In this document: in pieces, positions 1-10,503 of the stretch
Position numbering within the stretch: position 1 is the first letter of the stretch
How the letters are laid out: every line of letters starts with the position of its first letter
Assembly: GCA_963698535.1 (NCBI GenBank)
Contig: CAVORD010000001.1
Location: 868,001-932,000 of the forward strand
Direction: 5' to 3'
Origin: CAVORD01 sp963698535
GTDB lineage: Bacteria > Bacteroidota > Bacteroidia > Bacteroidales > VadinHA17
Length of the DNA: 64,000 nt
The notes under the pieces: generated by a model
Seen by the model: the letters and a program-made list of their open reading frames with translations, nothing else
Database searches by the model: none
What the model was told of the DNA's origin: nothing
Position numbers and translations under genes: made by a program

Positions 1-673
1 GATCACCGGCAGGGTTTGCCTTACGGTCTTCAACACCTGTGTTAGTAACAACCTTTACACCATTCTTATAGATCATATACTTTGATGTAGCAGCGTCATA
101 CTGGAAAACAAGATGCATCCAGATATCTTTCGTGAAGACATTCTTGGAAAAACCAACATGCTGTCCTGACCATTCTGCACCAGTCTTAAGGAAGAATGCC
201 TTAAACTGAAGTGAATCAGCCGTTGCAGTCAGACGATTCATCGCCAGGGTCATATTACCCCAGAATAGATCATCCGATTTTCCGATCTGGAAAATGATTG
301 GTTCAGGATCACCTGTTACCAATGGATGCTTAAACCACATTGCTACAGAGAATGAGGTTAAAGTTTTTAGTTTACTGCCTGTAGGGATGGTATACAATAG
401 GTGCGCAAGGTTAGCACCCTGATAGGCCTCGTTGCGACGCCCTGCCACATATGTCACACCAGGGGACATAGTTGGAGTAAGGTTTGCAATTTTTTCAGTT
501 GCATTTCCATCGAATGGGAAATATGCAATTAAGTTAGCGGTAGCTATAGTGCTGGGATCTGTCTTCCCTGCATTCGGGTCATCCTTATCTTTCTTACAGG
601 ATGTTAAGGTAGAACTCATTATGATCATCATTCCGATCAATAGAGCTCCTGCGATTTTGAACTTGTTTTTCAT
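1..673 (-). CDS. LamG-like (concanavalin A-fold) lipoprotein, 3' end off the window
   Basis: The protein starts at 673 and runs off the left edge, so only its first 224 codons are seen. A signal peptide ends in a lipobox with Cys26 (LTSCKKDK), so the protein is probably membrane-anchored, likely surface-exposed as is common for Bacteroidota SusD-locus lipoproteins. A low-complexity spacer follows, then a LamG/laminin-G-like beta sandwich: LIAYFPFDGNATE at 48-60 and SFSVAMWFKHP at 107-117 are the usual first strands of such domains. It lies 38 bases downstream of the SusD gene on the same strand, so it is probably the third gene of a susC-susD operon and may bind the same polymer. The ligand cannot be read from the sequence, and a catalytic C-terminal domain beyond the edge cannot be excluded. 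Confidence 0.85.
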   Translation of the reverse strand, partial: MKNKFKIAGALLIGMMIIMSSTLTSCKKDKDDPNAGKTDPSTIATANLIAYFPFDGNATEKIANLTPTMSPGVTYVAGRRNEAYQGANLAHLLYTIPTGSKLKTLTSFSVAMWFKHPLVTGDPEPIIFQIGKSDDLFWGNMTLAMNRLTATADSLQFKAFFLKTGAEWSGQHVGFSKNVFTKDIWMHLVFQYDAATSKYMIYKNGVKVVTNTGVEDRKANPAGD

Positions 674-711
674 TTTAGCGTGATTTTAGTTTAACATTTA
701 ACGGTGAATTA

Positions 712-2211
712 TTAGTTGTAACCATTGTTTTGAGTGAGGTTCGGATTTAGCTGTATCTGTGCGGCCGGTATTGGGTATACTTCATGCTTACCAGTAACAA
801 AACCTTTGGATGCAAGCGCCGCTGCAGCCTGTCCGGTACGGATAAGATCGAAGAACCTGTCTTCCTCCATCGCCAGTTCGGCGCGGCGCTCATCCCATAT
901 CTGCTGAACTGTTACACCTGTCAGTGGCAGCAGTCCGGCACGTTCCCGTAAAAGGTTTACTGCGTCATCAGCACTAAGTCCGCTTATTGTTGTCGCCGTA
1001 GCACCATTTACCTTTGCCTCGGCATACATTAACAGAACATCGGCATACCTGAGGATACGTACATTATGGTCAAAGCCATAACCATTGTAGTTCCAGTTAC
1101 TGTAATAGGAAGGTGTATAAACTTTCCCGTTATAGACCAGATTAGAACAGGCGGCCTTAATGCTGTCGCCCTCAGGTGTTTTCGTACCTCTGTAGAGAAG
1201 GGTGGTTGCAGGTCTTATAACCTCGCCCCTGCCACTATAAAAATCTATCAGATTCTGGCTAGGTGTGCAGAAACCCCATCCCTGCATATTTGTTGGGGAA
1301 TTACCGCGTGGACCCTGTACATAAGCGTACTCAATAAAGGTCTGATCACCGGCGGTCTTTCCGAGAGTGGAACTCTGCAGTTCAAAGAGCGATTCACGAC
1401 TGTTTTCACCATCAACACTGAACACCTCGCGGAAATCGGTTAGCAGACCATACCTGCCGGAAGCAATAATCCTGTCGGTAAGTGATGCAACGGAGTCCCA
1501 TTCTGCCTGGTACATGTGAACCTTTGCTTTCAGAGCCATTGCAGTATACTTATTTATCCTTCCTGCCCACTCTTTAGTGTATCTGTCAGGCAGAATTTCA
1601 ATTGCCTCATTAAGATCTTTCTCTATGAAATCATACAACTGAGTCTTCGATGCCTGAGGAAGAGATGCAAGCTGGTCGGAGGTGAGCAGTGTATCAACAA
1701 TCGGCACCCTTCCAAAGAGGCGGGTGAGATTGAAGTAGGCATATGCCCGTATTGTCTTGACCTCCCCCTGGCATTGAAGGGCGTATAACTTATCATCACT
1801 GTTAAGCAGGGTACTTTCAAACAATGGCATCTGATGGATCGAATAGTTGGCCCCGCTGACAATATCAAAGTAGGCTATCCAGAGGTCATTGATCAACCCG
1901 TTACCAGGCTGGTAGGTCAGATTATCGAGCTCCAGCATTGAAGGGTTATCACCCGGACTGCTGCCCTTGTCTGCATTATCAGACGCTATCTCAAACGCAC
2001 CAATATATGGGAATACATGAGCGCCCCAGCTTCTGAGCTTGGCGTAGGAGGCACTTACCGAAAGGAAGATATTCTCCGACTTAGAATAGTCAATTCCGGT
2101 GGTCGGTAAGGTTCCTTCAGGACGTATGTCGAGAAACTTCTCACAGCTTATAAATGTGAGGAGCCCTGCTATTATCAAGAAACTAATTACTCTTTTCATC
2201 ACTTTAACCAT
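712..2211 (-). CDS. SusD/RagB family nutrient-binding outer-membrane lipoprotein
   Basis: SusD-like proteins are the surface lipoproteins that cap a SusC TonB-dependent transporter and help capture glycans or peptides. This one has 499 residues, a normal family length. It starts with a lipoprotein signal and the classic SusD opening around Cys23 (SCEKFLDIRPEG). The helical TPR-like middle contains YFNLTRLFGRVPIVDT, and the C-terminal third has the conserved RYADVLLMYAEAKV and ERRAELAMEEDRFFDLIR stretches. A second ATG four codons downstream (2199) is an equally possible start. The gene follows the SusC gene after 6 bases. The substrate is not deducible: no glycoside hydrolase, sulfatase or peptidase is visible next to it. 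Confidence 0.95.
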   Translation of the reverse strand: MVKVMKRVISFLIIAGLLTFISCEKFLDIRPEGTLPTTGIDYSKSENIFLSVSASYAKLRSWGAHVFPYIGAFEIASDNADKGSSPGDNPSMLELDNLTYQPGNGLINDLWIAYFDIVSGANYSIHQMPLFESTLLNSDDKLYALQCQGEVKTIRAYAYFNLTRLFGRVPIVDTLLTSDQLASLPQASKTQLYDFIEKDLNEAIEILPDRYTKEWAGRINKYTAMALKAKVHMYQAEWDSVASLTDRIIASGRYGLLTDFREVFSVDGENSRESLFELQSSTLGKTAGDQTFIEYAYVQGPRGNSPTNMQGWGFCTPSQNLIDFYSGRGEVIRPATTLLYRGTKTPEGDSIKAACSNLVYNGKVYTPSYYSNWNYNGYGFDHNVRILRYADVLLMYAEAKVNGATATTISGLSADDAVNLLRERAGLLPLTGVTVQQIWDERRAELAMEEDRFFDLIRTGQAAAALASKGFVTGKHEVYPIPAAQIQLNPNLTQNNGYN

Positions 2212-2217
2212 TTTAAA

Positions 2218-5209
2218 TTAGAAGCGTGCCTTGATCCCTACAGTATATACCGCCTGAAGGGGATAAACGAAATTGTCTATTCCGGTACTTATAGGGCTGC
2301 CCCCGATCTCAGTTGTAAAACCTTTATATGTAAAGTATGTGAAAGGATTTTGTGCCGAAGCATATATCCTCAGATTCGGTATAAATCTTATTTTACTGGT
2401 ATTATAACCCACAGTAATATTTTGTATCCGGCCAAAGGAGCCATCCTCAACAAAGAAGTCATTAGCCTGCTGAATAAAGGAGTAGTTGTAGGCAGCTGCT
2501 GACGGATATTTGTCGGATGGATTATCAGTTGTCCATCTGTTATTATAGAAATCCTCATCATAATTACCATCGGAAAAGACATCCCTGTTCATCCTCTTGG
2601 CGTTGAGTATCTTATTACCGATCTGACCAAGCAGTGAGATATTAAGGTCAAAATCTTTATAGCTGAAACCAAGATCGAATCCGGTGATCAGCCATGGTAT
2701 AGGGCTTCCCAGATAGACCTTATCCTCTTCGTTTATAACGTTGTCGCCGTTCTGGTCTTTGTACCGGAAGAACCCTTTGTCTTTTATTATCTGATCAACA
2801 GGATCAAGCAAAGCCTGGCTTTCGCTCTGGTAGACACCGGTGATTTCATAACCGTAGAATGCACCTATAGGATGTCCAACAGCTGTCCGTGTCGAATAAT
2901 TGCCCCTCACATAACCACTCGGGATATATTCACGTCCCTCAAGCTTGGTTACTCTGTTAAGGATAGTTGTAGCGTTGAAGCCTGTTGTCATCTTAAGTCC
3001 GTTTTCAAACTCATTTACCCAATTAAGGCTTAGCTCAATGCCAGCATTCAGCACGCTTCCGTTATTGCCAAGCAATTCTGTTACGCCTCCTCCTGTTGCT
3101 ATTGGGGCGTAAAAGACAACATTATCGGTAGTACGGTGATAAAAGTCAAGATCTCCCGATAGTTTTCTGCCTGAAGTGGTAAAGTCAAAACCAATATCAA
3201 ATTCATTTACAACCTCCCATCTCAGAAAATTCTGCACAACAGTCTGAGCCCCAAGACCATCAACGAGTCTGTCGCCAAATATGCCGGAACTGCCTGCACC
3301 CGACTGACCCAGGATAACAGCTGAGTTGGCGGGCACATTATCATTACCCAGAAGTCCCCAGCTGGCTCTTACCTTAAGATAGCTGAACCATGTCTGATTC
3401 TCCATGAAATCTTCCTCTGTGAGGTTCCAGCCTAAACCTACCGAAGGGAAGTAACCCCATTTCTTCTGGTACTTTGAGCTGGCATCAGCTCTGAAGGTTA
3501 TAGTACCAAGATACTTGTCACTAATGTTGAAAGTACCCCTTGTAAAGAATGAGATGCCGTTATACCTTCCTGCACCGTCATAAGCGTTTCGATCTTTGAA
3601 TGAACCCAGAATCAGATATTTGGATTGATCATCCAGACCCGGCACATCCAAAGCAAAGCCTGAAATAGATTCCCACTTTTCAATACGTGTTGACTGGCCC
3701 ACCATGAATGAATAGCTGGTCTCTCCTGCCCTGTCCTTATAGGTAAGAAGGTTATCTATAATCTGCTTCGATGAATTACCGAATGTCTTTGTGAGGCTCG
3801 ACTTTCTTACCCCCTGTGACCCTCCCACATAGTATGCAGGAGTATATCTCTGATTTGTCCAGTTGCTTATATCCTGGTTATAGGAGATCTTGTATGTCAG
3901 TTTGTCCTGAATGGGATAAAATTCAGCATAACCGCTGAATACCAACTTATTACCCTTCTCAACATTATCAGTATAGTATGCTGCGGCAACAGGGTTCCCA
4001 TACTGGTTGCCAAATCCATATGTCTGAGGCGACCCGAACAGAACAGGATAAGCATCAGTATTGCCAGGGTCATAGACGGGATAAACCGGCGGATTAACAT
4101 AAGCTCCGAAGAAGGCCCCGTCGTTAGGACTTATTTTATCATGCCTTGAAACGATTGTGTTTACACCTACCTTCAAAAATTTGTTTACATCCTGATCCAG
4201 CCTTCCCCTTATATTGAACCGTTCAAAATTGTTCTTTGTATCCATTATCCCCTCCTGAAACAGATAGTTTCCACCAATGGAATAGGATGTGTTATCTGTA
4301 GTACCTGATACATCGATTCCGTGTCCGGTCATGGGAGCGGTCCTGACAAGCTCCCGATACCAGTCGGTGCTTGCAGGGTAGAGAGCAGGATCCTTGGGAA
4401 TATAACCTGTAACAGAGGCGTTAGCCTCGTTAAGCAGGTCAACATACTGATCCTTGGTTGCCATCTTTAATATATTCACAGGTAACTGCATTCCGAAATA
4501 GCTGTCATAGTTAACAGTGGGTTTGCCGCTCTTACCCTCGCCTGGTAGTAATGAGAATTACCCCATTGGCAGCCCGTACACCATATATTGCAGATGCCGA
4601 CGCATCCTTAAGAACTGTTATATCCTCTATGTCACCACTGCCGAGGAAATCAATGTTATCACTAAAGACTCCGTCAACGACATATAGTGGCTTAGCAAAG
4701 TCACCTATCGATCCCACTCCCCTTATCTTCACGGTGGGCCCGTTTCCCGGAATACCACTGCTGATAATTTGCATGCCGGCAACCTTGCCTTGCATGGCCT
4801 GCATGGCATTGGATGTGACCTGCCTTCTTAAATCATCACCCTTAATGGTTATAATAGGAGCCGTGAGATCCTTGGCACGCTGAGTACCATAACCGATAAC
4901 GACAACCTCATCCAGAGATGTGGTCTGATAAAGAAGCACAACTTTAATTACCTCCCTGTCTCCCACTCTGATCAACTGAGGGGCCATACCTACCATCGTA
5001 AACTCAAGAGTGTCGTTGGCTATAGCGCTTATACTGTAGCTTCCGTCGATATCTGTCATAGTTCCCCTGTAAGTGTTTTTGACCAAAACTGAAACACCTG
5101 GTAGCGGAATACTTTGATTATCTACTACAGTTCCCTTTATCTGTATCTGGCCCGATAAGGCTTGCAGATAAAGGGTGATAATAAACGAAAGAGTTAGAAG
5201 CTTTTTCAT
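2218..5209 (-). CDS. SusC/RagA family TonB-dependent transporter, interrupted by one frameshift
   Basis: Outer-membrane TonB-dependent transporter, the partner of the SusD protein downstream. The N-terminal piece (5209 to 4532) has a signal peptide, a carboxypeptidase-regulatory-like beta domain (residues 25-98), the TonB-box region DEVVVIGYGTQ (100-110) and a plug domain ending GVILITTRRG. The reading then shifts: dropping one G from the GGG run near 4533 restores GKSGKPTVNYDSYFGMQ, which joins directly to the second piece (to 2218) carrying the beta barrel and ending VGIKARF. Together the pieces give a transporter of about 990 residues, a normal length. There is no STN domain and no neighbouring FecI/FecR pair, so control by the usual ECF sigma relay is not indicated. 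The break is a single extra base like many others in this window and is probably not biological. Confidence 0.93.
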
Positions 5210-5592
5210 TTTTGACTGTTATTTCCTACAAGTTACACATTTACAGCCCCGTATCAAAAATTGAGAATGCTGTTTGATTTGCTCACCCATTATTAAGTGG
5301 AGAAACATTACCTCTATTTTACTACAACAGTTAATTATATAGTGTTGATATACTGTCTTTTAAAATATACTAAAATTCTTAAGTAGTCTTGGATAAGCAT
5401 CGGGGCAGGTTAAGAGGTATATCTATTAAAACAACCCAGCCTTGATAATGTTGCACTTCGGAGCAGGTGATAGTAAGTATTGTTGAATGTAAAGCCGAAA
5501 TTATTTCTTTAATTGTATCTCATTACCTAAATTAGAGATTAGCTTAATTGAACCCGACCGGAAAATAACAAACTAAACAAAAGGCGCATACG
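5210..5592. other. Divergent intergenic region (383 bases)
   Basis: AT-rich spacer between the leftward susC and the rightward amidase gene. It must hold both promoters, but I see no exact TAnnTTTG box, no convincing hairpin and no open frame with family signals. Confidence 0.6.
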
Positions 5593-7131
5593 ATGAGGAA
5601 AAGATCAATTATACTTGTAATTGCAGTCATTTTGACGATTATCGCAGGGTGTGGCGGGAGCAAAAACAATAAGGATATTGACATTTCAGAACTTACTATA
5701 GGTCAGATCCACATGTCCTACGAAAAAGGTGATTATACATCAACCGATCTGGTTAAGGCCTATCTGAAGCAGATCGAGAAGTATAATAGTCAGATAAATG
5801 CAGTAACTACAGTCAATCCTGAAGCGATACTTATTGCTGAGGCACTGGATGCTGAATTTCTTCTTACCGGCAAGCTAAGACCTCTCCATGGTATACCTCT
5901 TCTGGTAAAGGACAATATCAACACCCGCGGACTACCAACCACGGCAGGGTCACTTGCACTGAGGGATTTTATACCGTCAGGTGATGCTTTTATCATAAAT
6001 AAACTGGTAGAGGCAGGTGCCATTATTATTGCAAAAACAAATATGGCTGAATGGGCATTTAGTCCTATGCACACCGAAAGCTCAACAGCAGGGGTAACAC
6101 GCAACCCCTACAATCTGCTTCATGTGCCTGCCGGATCAAGCGGTGGAACAGCGGCAGGAATAGCTGCAAATTTTGCAACAATAGGACTGGGAACAGATAC
6201 GGGTAACTCTATCAGAGGACCCTCCTCCCACTGCTCACTGGTGGGTTTCCGAACAACCATGGGACTTGTGAGTCGTTCGGGAATTGTTCCGCTATACCTT
6301 AGAAATGATATAGTTGGACCTATGTGCCGTACCGTGGAGGATGCTGTAAAAGTACTCGATGTTATTGCAGGATATGACCCCCTTGACCCTGTTACCAAAC
6401 GATCAGAGGGTATTGTACCTGAATCATATTCAGTATACCTCGAAAAGGATGGCCTTAAGGGGACCAGAATTGGAGTGTTAAGGGAATTGATAGACGAAAG
6501 TGCTGATCCTGAAATTGTTGAACTGTTCAATAATGCACTTGCCGATATGGAGGCTATGGGCGCTATCATAATTGACCCGCTTATTATACCCGACTTTGCG
6601 AAGCTGAGGCAAAATCAGTGGTGCGCTGAATTCCGGACCGATCTGGAAGCTTTCCTCGCTACATACGTAAAGAATGACACCCTAAACACTCTGGAGGACA
6701 TTATCCGTATAGGTACTAAATCGGAGTTTGCAGATATGAGGATGAAATATCAGGCGTCAAACAGCGGTAGATCGGCAAATAAGGAGATCCCGTGCCTCGA
6801 TCCTTACAACGATCTGCTAAGGATAGCCTTCAGAGAGTCAATTGAAAAGGTGATGGATGAAAAGGATCTTGACGCTATCGTTTATCCTTCGTGGAACAAT
6901 AAGCCCGCACTGATAGAATCATTCAGTGAGGGGTATAAAGGCGATAACAGCCAGATCATAGCACCTCATACGGGACAACCTGCGTTCACAATACCAATGG
7001 GATTTACTACTGGTAACATGCCCGCGGGGATACAACTTTTAGGGAGAATGTTCGATGAGGGTACCCTGATAAAAATAGGCTGTGCCTATGAAGCCGGAAG
7101 TAATCACAGAAAAGCTCCACGGATAGATTAA
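5593..7131 (+). CDS. Amidase signature family protein, lipoprotein
   Basis: A member of the amidase-signature (AS) hydrolases, which cleave amide bonds with a Ser-cisSer-Lys triad. The protein has 512 residues and begins with a lipoprotein signal (lipobox Cys20, IIAGCGGSK), so it acts outside the cytoplasm, unlike GatA. The triad is visible: Lys106 in LLVKDNIN, Ser183 in PAGSSGGTAAG and the nucleophile Ser207 in DTGNSIRGP, with spacings matching characterised amidases. The closest-looking relatives are secreted amidases rather than the GatA subunit, and there is no gatB or gatC nearby. The substrate is unknown. The gene stands between the divergent susC and the DUF2867 gene 85 bases downstream. 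Confidence 0.92.
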   Translation: MRKRSIILVIAVILTIIAGCGGSKNNKDIDISELTIGQIHMSYEKGDYTSTDLVKAYLKQIEKYNSQINAVTTVNPEAILIAEALDAEFLLTGKLRPLHGIPLLVKDNINTRGLPTTAGSLALRDFIPSGDAFIINKLVEAGAIIIAKTNMAEWAFSPMHTESSTAGVTRNPYNLLHVPAGSSGGTAAGIAANFATIGLGTDTGNSIRGPSSHCSLVGFRTTMGLVSRSGIVPLYLRNDIVGPMCRTVEDAVKVLDVIAGYDPLDPVTKRSEGIVPESYSVYLEKDGLKGTRIGVLRELIDESADPEIVELFNNALADMEAMGAIIIDPLIIPDFAKLRQNQWCAEFRTDLEAFLATYVKNDTLNTLEDIIRIGTKSEFADMRMKYQASNSGRSANKEIPCLDPYNDLLRIAFRESIEKVMDEKDLDAIVYPSWNNKPALIESFSEGYKGDNSQIIAPHTGQPAFTIPMGFTTGNMPAGIQLLGRMFDEGTLIKIGCAYEAGSNHRKAPRID

Positions 7132-7216
7132 CCTTTTCTAATAATTTATATTGTTGCTCAAAACAGATTTATACTGTCTGATAAACTTTACCCTATCCAA
7201 AACGTTTATTTGATAT

Positions 7217-8635
7217 ATGAAAATTCTATTGACCGGAGCAACCGGGTATATTGGCAAGAGGCTCCTGCCTGTATTGGTTAAGGGAGGGCATAACGTCGTT
7301 TGTTGTGTACGTGATAAAAGCAGGTTCAATCCGACTGAATCATTAAAGGATAAAATAGAAGTAATAGAGATCGATCTCCTGGATAAAGAATCTCTCAATA
7401 AGATTCCTGCTGATATCGACGGTGCATATTATCTTGTTCACTCAATGGCTTCATCCTCTGATTATGAACTCCTCGAAAAAATATCTGCTGTCAATTTTCG
7501 CGACAGGCTTGAGAAAACGTCGGTTAAACATCTTATCTACCTAAGTGGTATCGTTAATGAGAAATCCCTGTCACGCCACCTGGGATCAAGAAAAACGGTT
7601 GAGGACGAACTTGCCCGGGGATCCTATAATTTCACCGCACTCCGGGCAGGAATAATAATTGGCTCGGGCAGTGCCTCCTTTGAGATCATCAGGGATCTGG
7701 TAGAAAAACTTCCGGTAATGATCACTCCGATCTGGCTACGAACTAAATGCCAGCCTGTTGCAATATCAGATGTTATCAATTTTCTGTACGCCACCCTCTT
7801 TAAAGAAGAGACATTTAACAGGAATTTCGACATTGGAGGTCCCGACATACTCTCTTATAAAGAGATGCTTCTAGGATTTGCAAAAGTGAGGTCGCTGAAA
7901 AGATACATTTTTGTTGTTCCTGTAATGACTCCAAAACTATCCTCCTACTGGCTCTACTTCATTACCGCCACCTCTTTCAAACTTGCCAGTGCACTGGTCG
8001 ACAAGCATGAAGATCGAAGTTATTTGCCGCGATAACAGTATTAATAAAATATCTCGGTATTGATCCGGTTGGTTATGATGAGGCACTAAGGAATACGTTG
8101 AGTGAAATTGAGGATAATCATATTATTTCAAGCTGGAAGGACTCATTTATTAGCGGTGATGTAGACTTTAAGCTCTACTGATTTTATTATTGTCCCTACA
8201 AACGGTTGCTTTGTAGATAACCGTAGGCGAACTGTTGCCGATATCGAAGCAACCAAATATAAGATATGGAGAATTGGCGGAGTCACCGGCTGGTATTATG
8301 GCGACTGGCTATGGCGACTCAGGGGGTTTATGGATAAACTTTCAGGCGGTGTAGGCTTAAGAAGAGGACGCACCAATATATGCGAAATAAGCGCTGGTGA
8401 TGTCATCGACTTCTGGAGAGTTCTTTATGCCAGTTACGATGAAGGCAGACTCCTCCTTTTTGCCGAGATGAAACTGCCGGGGGAAGCATGGCTCGAATTC
8501 AGATTCGAGGGCAATGATCTTATCCAGACGGCTACTTTCAGGCCACGGGGGCTTGCAGGAAGACTCTACTGGTATTCAGTTTACCCGTTACACCACTTCA
8601 TCTTTGGAGGTATGATCAATAAGCTAACAACCTAA
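7217..8635 (+). CDS. NAD(P)-binding SDR-type protein with C-terminal DUF2867 domain, three frameshifts
   Basis: The N-terminal half is a Rossmann fold of the atypical SDR/NmrA kind, starting MKILLTGATGYIGKRLLPV (glycine-rich dinucleotide motif at 7-13), with YLVHSMASSSDYE and HLIYLSGIV further on. The C-terminal half is DUF2867-like: GGVTGWYYGDWLWRLRGFMD, GGVGLRRGRTN, DFWRVLYA and LPGEAWLEFRF. The reading frame breaks near 8002, 8047 and 8171. Removing one A at each restores a continuous protein of about 470 residues (for example SMKIEVICRDNSI, then LGIDPVGYDEAL, then SSTDFIIVPTNGCF). Because all three breaks are single extra bases, I treat it as one intact gene with sequence errors. The function of this fusion family is unknown; an oxidoreductase or lipid-linked role is plausible. 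The photolyase and TspO genes follow on the same strand. Confidence 0.85.
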
Positions 8636-8646
8636 CAGTTATAATT

Positions 8647-9106
8647 ATGCTAACAAGAATTGTTATTTTTCTTATCATCAATTTCGGGGCACTCGCAATT
8701 GGCGGATTCCTTATGGGAGAAGGATCCTCATCACTCTGGTACCAATCGGTAAACAAGGCGCCATGGACACCTCCGGGATGGGTGTTCGGTGCAGCCTGGA
8801 CCTTCATAATGATATGCCTCTCAGTATATATGGCATATGCCTGGGGATGTAGTGAGTAACAAGAAGCTGCTGATCACAATCTTTATTGTCCAGTGGGTAC
8901 TTAATGTCGCCTGGAATCCACTCTTCTTTAAATTTCACCTTGTTTTCCCGGGACTTATTGCAATAGTTGCATTAACATTGGTCGTTACCTATATCTTCTT
9001 CCGGTTTTTACCTCAGGTGAAGCTTGCATCAATTTTAATATTGCCATACATTATCTGGCTGGTTATCGCCACTTCTCTTAATGGTTATATCTATTTCAGG
9101 AATTGA
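8647..9106 (+). CDS. tspO: TspO/MBR family tryptophan-rich sensory protein, one frameshift
   Basis: Small five-helix membrane protein of the TspO/peripheral benzodiazepine receptor family, which binds porphyrins and is linked to light and oxygen responses in some bacteria. Family hallmarks are present: KAPWTPPGWVFGAAWTF after helix 1 and QWVLNVAWNPLFFKFH in helix 3. The frame breaks in the GGGG run at 8843-8846. Removing one G joins VYMAYAW to DVVSNKKLLITIF and gives about 152 residues, the normal family length. It sits 11 bases after the DUF2867 gene and directly before the photolyase gene, a grouping that fits light or tetrapyrrole stress, although no porphyrin enzyme is adjacent. Confidence 0.9.
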
Positions 9107-9110
9107 TCCT

Positions 9111-10406
9111 ATGGTTACTAGTTCACTGGTTCCGTCGCGATCTGAGACTCGAGGATAACAATGCTCTTACTGCAGCATTGAATGGTGATCATCCGGTTCT
9201 TCCTACTCTTTATTTTCGATACCAATATTACTGAGGAGCTACCGGTTGATGATCCCAGGATTATCATTCATATACAGACACACTGTTGAAGATCAATGAT
9301 CGTCTTGCAACTTTAGGGTCCGGACTGTTGGTGCTGAAGGGTGACCCAGTAAAGATATGGGAAGAGCTTATTGCAAAATATAATATTGGAAGGGTATGCT
9401 TCAACAAGGATTATGAACCATACTCCAGAGAAAGAGACGGTAAGATCACTGGACCTTCTATCCAAAAACAGTATCGAAGTCAGCCAATTCAAGGACCAGG
9501 TAATATTCGAAGAGAGTGAAATAATCAAATCGGATGGTATCCCCTATACACAGTATTTACTCCTTATAAGAACAGATGGCTCGAGAAACTTAAGATGAAC
9601 GCGAACGGCAGATGAGGAAATGGTTAACTGGGATAATTTATATAAACATAAGTTCATTTTCCCCTCACTTGAAGAAGTTGGATTTGTAAAATCATCCATA
9701 ATCGTCAGGGATTACGACCTTACACAGATATCGCAATATGAGCTTCTTCGAAACTTTCCGGGTGCCGATGCTACAAGCTATCTTAGTCCTCACCTGCGAT
9801 TCGGGACGTAAGTATCAGGGAGATCCTATCCAAGAGTATACCCTCAATATGAGGTCTTCACCAGTGAACTAATATGGCGTGAGTTTTTTATGCAGATACT
9901 TTTTCACTTTCCTGGAGTAGTCTCAGGAAACTTCCGTTCAAAGTATGATGATATTCCCTGGAGGAACAATGAAGAGGAGTTTGAACTGTGGTGCAACGGT
10001 AAAACAGGATATCCTATTGTTGATGCCGGTATGAGACAATTGAATGAGTCAGGTTATATGCATAACAGGATAAGGATGGTCACAGCAGGCTTCCTTTGCA
10101 AACACCTTCTGATCGACTGGCGCTGGGGCGAAGCTTACTTCGCGAAAAAACTGATTGATTATGAACTCTCTTCCAATAATGGTAACTGGCAATGGGCTGC
10201 AGGTACCGGGTGCGATGCTGCGCCTTACTTCAGGGTATTCAACCCCTGGGAACAACAACGGAAGTTTGACGGGGATCAATCATATATCAAAAAATGGCTG
10301 CCTGAAGCTGGGAACAGACAAATACCCTGAACCAATTGTCGATCACACATTTGCAAGGGAGAGAGCTATAAGAACCTACAAAAAAGCCCTTGAGCAGAGA
10401 GGCTAG
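9111..10406 (+). CDS. phrB: Deoxyribodipyrimidine photolyase/cryptochrome family, broken by about ten frameshifts
   Basis: Light-driven FAD flavoprotein that splits cyclobutane pyrimidine dimers. Translated in the correct successive frames it gives VHWFRRDLRLEDNNAL (photolyase N-terminal domain), ITEELPVDDPR, a linker with VNWDNLYKHKFIFPSLEE, SPHLRFGTVSIRE, then the FAD domain: GYPIVDAGMRQLNESGYM, HNRIRMVTAGFLCKHLL and SSNNGNWQWAAGTG. It ends at 10406 with YKKALEQRG, for about 430 residues, normal for class I enzymes. Breaks lie near 9118, 9210, 9264, 9286, 9440, 9553, 9616, 9809, 9852 and 10309. Most are repaired by deleting one base, often an A. Nothing essential is missing, so the gene is probably intact in the organism. 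The ATG at 9111 is the likely start but lies before the first break. Confidence 0.85.
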
Positions 10407-10503
10407 TTGGTCGTAAATTATTTACAACTAAATTATTACATCTCCCTGAAAAATATTGAATAATTCATATTAACTTTAATTAACCAATTAATGTTTAATA
10501 GGA

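Noticed and set aside
4530..4535. Programmed ribosomal frameshift in susC
   Set aside because: No slippery heptamer or downstream pseudoknot is evident, SusC proteins are not known to need one, and similar single-base breaks occur in many unrelated genes here.
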